From NCBI GenBank assembly GCA_017640485.1, contig JAEPQP010000004.1, positions 1 through 54,742 of the forward strand: a stretch of 54,742 nt of DNA, read 5' to 3'. The notes under the pieces were generated by a model, which saw only the letters and a list, made by a program, of their open reading frames with translations, made no database searches and was not told the origin of the DNA. This DNA comes from Phycisphaerales bacterium (GTDB lineage: Bacteria > Planctomycetota > Phycisphaerae > Phycisphaerales > UBA1924). Positions 39,441 through 47,800 of the stretch are shown here, piece after piece. Position 1 is the first letter of the stretch. Every line of letters begins with the position of its first letter. The position numbers and the translations under genes were made by a program.

Positions 39441-41528
39441 ATGAGCGACACGGCACCGTCTTATTCTCATTCCCACTCCACCAGTTCGGACCCGATGCAG
39501 TGCTGCACCCACCACGACATCAAGGGCGACCGCTGGATCTTCCTCTACCTCGCCGGAGGCGTGCTCGCGACCGTCTCCTGGATCGCGACCATCACCGGAT
39601 CGACGAACGAACTCGTCGCGACGATCCCAGCGGTCATCGCCGCGATCCTGCTCGGATGGAAACTGTTCTACGCATCGTTCCGAGAAGTCCTCAATGGTCA
39701 GGTCTCCTCGAGCTCCCTCGCGGCACTCGCGATCCTCGCCGCGATGGCGGTCGGGAAGTACGGCACCGCCGCGTTCCTCGCGTTTATCCTCCTAGTAGCC
39801 GACCAGATCGTCTCGCGCACCGCAGACGGCGCGAAGCGCGCGATCGAGCAGCTCATCTCGCTGACCCCGGACGACGCGCGCGTTGTGGATAATGATGGGA
39901 ACGAACGCATGGTCCCCGTCGGACAAGTCAGCGTCGGACAGCGCGTCCGCATCCGTCCCGGCGAGAATCTCCCGGTCGACGGCAAGATCCTCGTCGGCGA
40001 GTCCACCATCAACCAAGCATCCCTGACCGGTGAGTCCATGCCCGTTGAAGTTCAGGACGGATCCCCTGTCTACGCAGGGACCAGCAACCTTACCGGCGCG
40101 ATCGAGATCGAAGTCACGCAGGTCGGTGCAGAGACCACCATCGGGAAAGTCTCCTCGCTCATCCGCGAAGCAGAATCCACCAAGACCGAACGACAGCTCC
40201 TCATCGAGCAGGTCGCTCGCTTCTATGTTCCCGTCGCGATCTCCGTCGCGCTGGTTGTGTTCTTCCTGTTCTCACAGTCCGAGGTCGCATCCGTCCGCGA
40301 GGGTGCTGCTCTGCGTGCCGTGACTGTCCTTGTGGTGACCTGCCCGACCGCGCTGCTGCTCTCGTCCCCATCCGCGATGGTTGCGGCGTTCGCGTCCGCG
40401 GCTCGACTCGGGGTCATGATCAAACGAACCACCTACCTCGAAGCATCCGCGAATGTCGATGCGGTCGTCATGGACAAGACCGGTACCCTCACCACCGGAT
40501 CGTTCGGCGTCTCGCGCCTCTCCCCCGCTCCAGGAATCGAGGGCGCGGACCTGCTCAAAGCAGCCGCGTACGCAGAAGCGCACTCGAACCACCCGCTGGG
40601 ACTCTCGATCCTCCGCACCGCGAAGCAAGCACGCATCGAAGTGTCGAGCGAGGGGTCCTACGAAGAAACCCACGGCGCTGGTGTCAGAGCCAAAACCTCG
40701 ATCGGGGAGATCATCGCGGGTCGCGGATCATGGATCAAAGAACTCATGCCGCAGTCGGTTGATGCCGTCTCGAATGTCGAGAACCACATCGAAGGCATGT
40801 CCGGCGTCCATGTCGTCAAAGACGGCGTCTACATGGGAGCGGTCGGTCTTGAAGACACCCCGCGCCCGAACGCGAAATCAGTCGTCGATCGTCTCCGCGA
40901 ACTCGGGATCCGATTCGTCGGGATCTTCACCGGCGATCGCTTGAGCGTCGGGAAGCGCGTCGGTCAACTCGCAGGTGTGGACGCTGTGGAAGCGGAATGC
41001 CTCCCGGTCGAGAAGCACCAGCTCATCCGTCAGATGCGCCAAGACGGCTACCGCGTCATGATGGTCGGCGACGGCATCAACGACGGCCCCGCACTCGCAG
41101 AATCCGATGTCGGCGTCGCGATGGGATTGTCCGGATCAGACATCGCTGCAAATAGTGCAGGTGTCGCGCTGATGACCGACGAACTCAACCGCATCCCGTT
41201 CCTCATGGAACTCGCACGCAGAACACGAGTCATCATCACCCAGAACATCGTCGTCTCAATCCTCATGGCGATCGTCGGGCTTGTGCTTGCTGCATCCGGG
41301 ACATTCCAGGTCATCGGCGGCGAAGCACTCGGCGCAAGCTTGGGTGTCGGATTCGCGGCGTTCTTCCACTTCGTCCCCGATGTCTTCGTGATCGGCAACT
41401 CGTTTAGACTCTTCCGATTCGGCGAAGACTTCCTCGAAGCCGAGACGATCCAGAAGGAACAAGAGCAAGCCGCCCAACGCCGCGTGCGTCGTGATCAGTC
41501 GGTGCGGATCGCTGCCGAGCCGGCGTGA
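39441..41528 (+). CDS. P1B-type heavy-metal-transporting ATPase with CPT membrane motif
   Basis: The 695-residue pump has all P-type marks: TGES (actuator), DKTGTLTTG with D345 as phosphorylation site, the SNHPLG nucleotide-domain motif of P1B enzymes, and GDGINDGPALAESDVG near residue 542. The membrane metal motif is VTCPTALLLSSP, so the usual CPC is C301-P-T303. The N-terminus has no CxxC metal-binding domain, only a His/Cys patch (HSHSTSSDPMQCCTHHD). The C-terminal helices end in FHFVPDVFVIGNSFRLFRF. It is a metal exporter or importer; the metal cannot be deduced with the altered motif. The gene is divergent from gpsA. Confidence 0.92.
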   Translation: MSDTAPSYSHSHSTSSDPMQCCTHHDIKGDRWIFLYLAGGVLATVSWIATITGSTNELVATIPAVIAAILLGWKLFYASFREVLNGQVSSSSLAALAILAAMAVGKYGTAAFLAFILLVADQIVSRTADGAKRAIEQLISLTPDDARVVDNDGNERMVPVGQVSVGQRVRIRPGENLPVDGKILVGESTINQASLTGESMPVEVQDGSPVYAGTSNLTGAIEIEVTQVGAETTIGKVSSLIREAESTKTERQLLIEQVARFYVPVAISVALVVFFLFSQSEVASVREGAALRAVTVLVVTCPTALLLSSPSAMVAAFASAARLGVMIKRTTYLEASANVDAVVMDKTGTLTTGSFGVSRLSPAPGIEGADLLKAAAYAEAHSNHPLGLSILRTAKQARIEVSSEGSYEETHGAGVRAKTSIGEIIAGRGSWIKELMPQSVDAVSNVENHIEGMSGVHVVKDGVYMGAVGLEDTPRPNAKSVVDRLRELGIRFVGIFTGDRLSVGKRVGQLAGVDAVEAECLPVEKHQLIRQMRQDGYRVMMVGDGINDGPALAESDVGVAMGLSGSDIAANSAGVALMTDELNRIPFLMELARRTRVIITQNIVVSILMAIVGLVLAASGTFQVIGGEALGASLGVGFAAFFHFVPDVFVIGNSFRLFRFGEDFLEAETIQKEQEQAAQRRVRRDQSVRIAAEPA

Positions 41529-41529
41529 T

Positions 41530-42030
41530 ATGAGTTCAGATTCACAAGAACATGAATCCAACTCTCTGTTCGAAAAGCAGGGAGTTGTCCATTTTGACGA
41601 AGATCGAAGTTCATACTCGCTGGTCGGTTTCTACGTTGCAGCAATTTTGTGCACGATATCTCCATTTGCTTATTCACTATTCATGAATAGTGAATGGACA
41701 AAATGGCTGGTGGGTTTGATGGTTTCTTTCTTCTTGGCGTGGTTTTTTTGGAAGCTGATTCTTCATTCCGGCAAAGGTGTGGTAGAGATTGATTACAACC
41801 TCGCTGAAGTTCGACTTCAGTATCTCCCGTATCCGACGGGGCTCTTTGATTTTGCGCGGAAGCCGAAAGTAGTAATTCCTTTCCAAGAAATTAAATCTTC
41901 AACACCGAGTATGGTAAGCGGCAAGAAAATGGTGACTGTAGTGACGGATGCAAGCCGTTTTTCGTTGATATCTGAAAGATGGACTAGCAGCGAAAGTCTG
42001 TATAAGCATTTAGTTGAACTTGTAGTTTGA
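41530..42030 (+). CDS. AT-rich small membrane protein with PH-like C-terminal part
   Basis: The 166-residue protein starts one base after the ATPase stop. Two transmembrane helices (about 30-50, FYVAAILCTISPFAYSLFM; and 55-75, KWLVGLMVSFFLAWFFWKLIL) are followed by a beta-rich region (VVEIDYNLAEVRLQYLP, KVVIPFQEIKSSTP, MVTVVTDASRFSLISE) that resembles membrane-associated PH-like domains. Base composition is far more AT-rich than the flanking genes, suggesting recent acquisition or relaxed selection. No function is assigned. Confidence 0.65.
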   Translation: MSSDSQEHESNSLFEKQGVVHFDEDRSSYSLVGFYVAAILCTISPFAYSLFMNSEWTKWLVGLMVSFFLAWFFWKLILHSGKGVVEIDYNLAEVRLQYLPYPTGLFDFARKPKVVIPFQEIKSSTPSMVSGKKMVTVVTDASRFSLISERWTSSESLYKHLVELVV

Positions 42031-42051
42031 TTCGGGGAGATCAAGTGTTCT

Positions 42052-42849
42052 TCAGCTCAGCAGCTTCTTCAACACACCCGCGTTAAAGCTCCGCCCCTCG
42101 ATCCGGAACTTCCGCTCAAAGTTCGTTCCGACGAGCTCTCCCTCGCCCGCAGACTCCGGTGCTTCAAATCCGCCGAACACATACGGCAGTTTCGCGCAAC
42201 TGTTGAGAAACTCCGCGACCTTCGGAGGCGCCTCGGGGATCTTGGGTCGCGCGAAGTTCTTGTTGGACGCAGCCGATCCCGATGCCCACAGATCAAAGTG
42301 CGACAGGTCCCACGACCAGAGATCATCGTGATCGGTCACGACGCGGAGCTCGCCGCCCTTCTTGAGACAGCGCCAGATGTCGTACATCGTCTGGTGCTGG
42401 ATTACCCGCTTCTTGTGGTGCTTGTTCTTCGGCCAAGGATCTGAAAAATACAGATGCAGCACATCGATCGATTCATCCGGACAGCGCCATTGCAGGAACT
42501 GAGCCGCGTCGGAGTTCAGAACGCGCACATTCGTGTGCGTCCCCTCGTTCTCACGCTTGCGCCGGATGCGATCCGCCGTGTAACTTGCAAACTCCCCAGC
42601 CCATTCGATCCCCAAAAAGTTCGTCCCCGGCTGCAGCGACGCTTGCTGCACCAGAAACGCGCCCTTCCCCGAACCGATCTCGAGTTCAAAGGGTTTGCCG
42701 GGATCGTCGAACCACTGCCTCGGATCAAGACGACCCGACTGCGGATCCGTCATCACCGAATCGGGGAGCGGCGGGAACTCTTCAGACGAGACACCCACCA
42801 CGCCTGGCGCGTTGTCGAGGGGTTTGCCGTGTCCGAGTCCGAATGACAT
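42052..42849 (-). CDS. trmB: tRNA (guanine-N7-)-methyltransferase
   Basis: The 265-residue TrmB forms m7G46 in tRNA using S-adenosylmethionine. The SAM-binding LEIGSGKGAFLV, NFLGIEWAGEFA, VRVLNSDAAQFL, and the diagnostic LYFSDPWPKNKHHKKRVI and LRVVTDHDDLWSW motifs are visible. An unusually long C-terminal tail (from about residue 190) with PKIPEAPPKVAEF and a final RSFNAGVLKKLL follows. The start at 42849 is the first ATG before the family core. The gene is divergent from the thioesterase gene, with 35 bases between starts. Confidence 0.92.
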   Translation of the reverse strand: MSFGLGHGKPLDNAPGVVGVSSEEFPPLPDSVMTDPQSGRLDPRQWFDDPGKPFELEIGSGKGAFLVQQASLQPGTNFLGIEWAGEFASYTADRIRRKRENEGTHTNVRVLNSDAAQFLQWRCPDESIDVLHLYFSDPWPKNKHHKKRVIQHQTMYDIWRCLKKGGELRVVTDHDDLWSWDLSHFDLWASGSAASNKNFARPKIPEAPPKVAEFLNSCAKLPYVFGGFEAPESAGEGELVGTNFERKFRIEGRSFNAGVLKKLLS

Positions 42850-42884
42850 AGGGAGAGAGTGTATGCGCGTTGCTATGGTTCCGC

Positions 42885-43382
42885 ATGAGCGACGAGCCCC
42901 AAACCCAATCAGCCCACCAAACCCCACCCAGTTCAGGAACCCACCAACTCCGCGTCCGCTATGTCGAGTGCGATCCGATGGGCGTCGTCCATCACTCGAG
43001 CTACCTCCCCTGGATGGAGATGGGACGCACCGAACTCCTGCGAGCAGTGGGGGAGAGCTACGCGGCTCTCGAAGAAGCGGGGGTCTTCCTCGTCGTGACC
43101 AAGGTCGAGATGAAGTACCGCAGGCCAATCAAGTACGACGATGTCATCGAGATCCGCACACAGGTGGACAAAGCGAGCAAGGTCAAGCTGCACCATTCCT
43201 ACGAAATCGCGCTCCTCGAACGCGGCGGAACACCCCCCGATCCGAGCGACCCCTCAGTCCCAACCGACGGCATCTGCGCCATCGCAAGCACCGAACTCGC
43301 CTGCGTCGGGAGCGATGGACGACCCAAGGCGATGCCGGAGTGGTTGATGGGCTACCTACATCAACCGCTCAATCGCCTGTGA
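42885..43382 (+). CDS. YbgC/4HBT-family acyl-CoA thioesterase
   Basis: The 165-residue hot-dog protein has the 4-hydroxybenzoyl-CoA thioesterase signature LRVRYVECDPMGVVHHSSYLPWMEMGRTELLR, with the catalytic Asp in CDPMGVV, followed by VVTKVEMKYRRPIKYDDVIEI. YbgC-type enzymes hydrolyse short or acyl-CoA esters. A Pro/Asp-rich insertion (GGTPPDPSDPSVPTDG) interrupts the C-terminal part. The start at ATG 42885 is preferred over 42870. Its last 27 bases overlap the convergent end of radA. Confidence 0.9.
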   Translation: MSDEPQTQSAHQTPPSSGTHQLRVRYVECDPMGVVHHSSYLPWMEMGRTELLRAVGESYAALEEAGVFLVVTKVEMKYRRPIKYDDVIEIRTQVDKASKVKLHHSYEIALLERGGTPPDPSDPSVPTDGICAIASTELACVGSDGRPKAMPEWLMGYLHQPLNRL

Positions 43383-44804
43383 TACATTCTTCACCGGAAT
43401 CAACTCCATCCCCTGAATCCTCGGCAGCTTCGAAACCCCCGACGCGGGAACGATCGCGTGTGTGTATCCGAGACGAGCGGATTCGCGGAGTCGTTGCTCG
43501 ATCTGGGTCGCGGAGCGGAGTTCGCCACCCAGTCCAACCTCCCCGATCGCGATGGTGGTCGGGGGGAGCGAGCGTTTGTAGTGCGCGCCGGCGATCGACA
43601 GCGACATCGCCAGATCCGCGGCCGGTTCCACGATCTTCAATCCACCCACCACAGACGCAAAAACATCCCGATCCGCGAGACGCAGCCCGCCGTGCTGTTC
43701 GAGCACAGCGATCAGCATCGCGAGACGATTCGAATCCAACCCCGATGATTTCCGCTTGGCGCTCCCGACGAATCCTGTTGCCGTGAGTGCTTGGATCTCG
43801 ACGCACACGCAGCGCGAGCCGTGCATCGCGGGGCAGACAACCGCGCCGGGTCGGTGCTCATCACCCGATTGGATCGCCGCGACGGACATGCCGCCGGGGA
43901 GTTGCTGCAAGCCCTGTCCGGTCATCTCGAAGATCCCGAGTTCCTGCGTTGTCCCGAACCGGTTCTTGATCGCGCGCACGATCCGTGCACTGTGGTACCG
44001 ATCCCCCTCAAAGTACAGCACCGCATCGACCATGTGCTCAAGCATACGAGGCCCGGCGAGCGTGCCTTCCTTCGTGACATGCCCTACAAGCACGACCGAG
44101 ATCCCGGTCGCTTTCGCGAAGTACACCAGCTCGCTGCAGCATCTCCGCAGCTGCGTCACCGATCCCGGCGCTGCTTCAATGTCTGCTTTGTAAATCATCT
44201 GGATCGAATCGATCACGCACACATCGGGTTTGATCTTCCGCGCCTGCTCCAGGATCCGCGCGAGGTTTGTATCCGCGAGCACGAACAGCCCGTCCGCATC
44301 CGCAACCCCGAGCCGCTCGGAGCGCAGCTGCACCTGCTGCGCCGATTCCTCGCTCGACACATACAGCACTTTGCTCGTCCAATCGGGGTCCTTCGCGTTC
44401 ATGTTGATCGGAGATGCCCACGCGCCCGCGGCTTGCAACAAAAGCGTCGACTTCCCAATTCCAGGCTCACCACCCACCAGCACGACCGATCCGGGAACCA
44501 ACCCGCGCGTGTCGTCCGCTTCGGTGCCTCCCAGCACGCGATCGAGTTCCGTGATCCCAGTCGGGAGTCGTTTCATCGGTCCCGTCGAGGACATGATCTC
44601 GGTGATCGAAGTCGCGACCGGCGTTTCGGTGCTTGCTTTGGTTTCAACCCACGACGATCCGCGATGGGGATCGGACGCGGAGGACTTATCGAACTGGGAT
44701 TCTTCGAGCGAGTCCCATGTGCCGCAGTCGGAGCACTTGCCCATCCAGCTGGAGTGTGTGGAGCCGCAGTTGGTGCAGACGAAGATCGTGCGTGTCTTAC
44801 TCAT
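43356..44804 (-). CDS. radA: DNA repair protein RadA
   Basis: The 482-residue RadA has the zinc finger C10-x2-C13 ... C24-x2-C27, the RecA-like ATPase with GEPGIGKST, VLYVSSEESAQQV and VCVIDSIQ, the RadA-specific KNRFG motif, and a Lon-like C-terminal domain ending VIPASGVSKLPRI...LIPVKNVSQAI. It is a helicase acting in homologous-recombination branch migration. The start at 44804 places the zinc finger at the normal distance from the N-terminus. The 3' end overlaps the convergent thioesterase gene by 27 bases. Confidence 0.95.
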   Translation of the reverse strand: MSKTRTIFVCTNCGSTHSSWMGKCSDCGTWDSLEESQFDKSSASDPHRGSSWVETKASTETPVATSITEIMSSTGPMKRLPTGITELDRVLGGTEADDTRGLVPGSVVLVGGEPGIGKSTLLLQAAGAWASPINMNAKDPDWTSKVLYVSSEESAQQVQLRSERLGVADADGLFVLADTNLARILEQARKIKPDVCVIDSIQMIYKADIEAAPGSVTQLRRCCSELVYFAKATGISVVLVGHVTKEGTLAGPRMLEHMVDAVLYFEGDRYHSARIVRAIKNRFGTTQELGIFEMTGQGLQQLPGGMSVAAIQSGDEHRPGAVVCPAMHGSRCVCVEIQALTATGFVGSAKRKSSGLDSNRLAMLIAVLEQHGGLRLADRDVFASVVGGLKIVEPAADLAMSLSIAGAHYKRSLPPTTIAIGEVGLGGELRSATQIEQRLRESARLGYTHAIVPASGVSKLPRIQGMELIPVKNVSQAIERLM

Positions 44805-44878
44805 ACAGCATCGTAGCCAAATCATCACCGCTCGACCGGGATCTGTTCGGTGTTGGTCGTGCGTAGAATCACCACCAC

Positions 44879-47800
44879 ATGCCCGAACCCTCTCCTATGT
44901 CCAATCAGCCCACGCAGAAGAAGCAAACAGCCGCGACATCGGCTCCGAAGCGGAAAAAACGCCGTTGGATCCTCGCGTTTGTGCTGCTCGTGCCCCTGAT
45001 TCTTCTGATCAGCGGCGGGATCATCGCGATGAACGGCGGCGCCACCCGCTTCGTTATCCCGATCATCGAGCGTGAGACCGGGCTCGAGATCACACAAGGC
45101 AGCGTGGTCCTCACACCCTCGACCGAGATCGAGCTCCGCGACGCGATCCTCCGCGCCCCGAACATTGACGGCCAAGGCGGGGAGATCATCTCACTCGATC
45201 GAGCGGTCATCTCGATGAACTGGGGATCCATCTTCCAAGGATCCAAAGCGATCAGCAATGTGCAACTCGATGGACCCCGCTTGCGGGTGAGCATTGATTC
45301 TGAGACCGGGATCGTGAATCTGGAATCCATGAAGTTTCAGCAGTCGGGAGGAGGAGGAGCCGCGACACCCGCGATCTCGATCACCAACGGGATCATCGAA
45401 GTGGGGGAGCATCAGGACGGCGACTACACACTCCTCAAAGAACTCGCGGTCACCGGGAGTCTCCAGAAACCAGATGCGAGCGGCGACGCGGACTTCTCAT
45501 TGCTCGCAACCTCGCGCCTTCCGGGAATCAGCAGCGATGTACCTCGCTCCAGAGGCGACCTGAAAATCACAGGAACGATCGGGAAGGATGGCATCGAAGG
45601 ACAGATGACCGGTCTTCGACTCGAAGACTGGCCCGCCGAGATCGTTCCCAAACGGAACCGCGAGTTCTACAGCTCACTGGCGTTGACCGGCAACCTCGCG
45701 CCGACCCGCTTTGCGCTTCCCAACAACGGGAAGCCCCGCGTGATCCTCACGCTCGAGGGGGTCGATGTCTCCATGCCGTTCATCCCGCTCGGGAACTTTG
45801 ATGGTCCCGAACGCTTCCTCCGGATGCGATCGACCAAAGGCACGATCCAGTTCTCAAGCGACGGGATGCTCGCGGATCTCGAGGGTGACATTGATAACCT
45901 GCTGTACGAGGTCGAACTCGACTACAGGGGATACTCCCAGACCAGCGCGTTTGTGGGTGATCTGAAGACCGAGTTCCGGATCGAGGAAGGATTCCGCCCG
46001 CTCCTGTTTCTTCCCGACCGGGTGACCAAGAAACTCGACCGGTTCGTCGGACTCAAGGCAGACATCGCCGCGAATGTTCATCTCGAGCGTGATCAAGCAC
46101 CATCCGGTGATGACGCAAGCGGCGCACCGATCCTTGTGTCTGGATCAGCAGAGATCTCCGACGGCTCCGCACGCTACGAAGACTTCCTGTATCCATTCGA
46201 GAACATCGCAGGCGTAATCTCGTTCACCCCCGACGGCGTGAGCTTCAAGAATATCACCGGCACCGGACCAACAGGCGCCACCCTGCACGCAGCCGGAGAG
46301 TTCGATGGACTCGGGGAAGACTCCGTCGTCAAGATCGTCATCCAGGTCGATCAACTCGCGATCGACGAGCACCTGCTCGGCGCGATGGACAAAGACCAAC
46401 GCGAACTCGTGGACACCCTCTTCTCAATCAAACAGTACGAAAACCTGCTGGACTCTGGGTACCTGCTCGAATCTTCTCGCCGGGATTCGCTCATCAAAGA
46501 ACGCGACGCGCTGGTGAAGACGATCAGCCAACTCCCGAGCGATGCGCCGGAAGCCGAGCGTGCGGCGCTCTCTTCAGAACTCTCCAACATCAACAGCACC
46601 CTCCGCGTCCCGGAGTTTGATTTTGGAGGGCTCATCGAAGTCGGGGTCACCCTCCAGCGTCATCCGGAACGGCCAGAGAACGACCGATGGACCACCGACA
46701 TCGATGCAAAGATCCCGAATGCTGGGATCGTCCCCAAGCAGTTCCCGCTCCCGATTGTCGCGCGCGATGTGAATATCAAAATCTCCGACGGCTCGGTGTA
46801 CCTGACCGGAGGGAAGTACATCGGACTCAGCGGCGGATCCGCAACCGTGGACGCGAGCTTCGAGCCGCGTGAGGGGTTCACAGATCCGCAGCCGTATGTG
46901 TCGATTAAGGCGCGCCAGATCCCGATCGGGGATCGACTCATCGCCGCGATCCCAGGCTACTACGACCAGCAACCCGAGGATCCATCCGAGATCACCCTCC
47001 GCCGGATCCTTGATCGACTCCGGATGCAGGGAGTCGTCGAAGCCGATGCAACGATCAAGCCGGGTCCAGACGGACGGATCACCTACACCGTCGAAGCGGG
47101 GATCATCGAAGGATCAGCGCACCCGCTCAGCATGGGACTGCAACTCTACGAGAACCAGAACCTCGCGAGCGATGCAAACCTCGGATTGGATACCGTCCAG
47201 CTCAAGGACATGTCGGGAACGATCTTTGTCACCGAATCGATCATCATTGTCTATCTCGACGGCATGATGGAATCCCCCTCACAACCCATCCCCCCAACAC
47301 CGATCGATCTGACCACGCAGCTCACACTCCCCAATAAACCCAGGGTCGGGAATCTCAAACGAACCAACGGCTTGCTCCCCAACGAAGTCGGTCCGCCGGT
47401 ATCGGGCCCGCAGATCTATACACGCGTTGTCGCCAGTGGATTGGATCTGCAGATGCCGCTGGAACACGCAATCGCTGTGCTATCACCGAGCTTCGCAGAT
47501 CGTGTGGTCGGATGGCGCAGCCAGTTCACTCCAGACGGCGTGCTGGATCTCAAAGCAGAACTCAACGGGAGAGTCGGGGCTTCGCTTGATACCGAACTCC
47601 AGATCGACCAGATCAGAGAAATCGGATTCAGCATCGAGGACTATCGCTACAACCTCGGAGACTCCGTCGGCTCAGTCGAGCTCGGAGTCGGACTCAAACC
47701 CTACCTCCGCAGCCGAGGATTCAGCGTCCCGATCGGGATCGATGATGAACCGATGGGCGAAGTCGCGATCGAGGGTTCCATGCGCCTCACGCGAGGCGGG

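Noticed and set aside
39212-39451. N-terminal extension of gpsA
   Set aside because: It overlaps the divergent ATPase start and lacks similarity. ATG 39211 has a Shine-Dalgarno.
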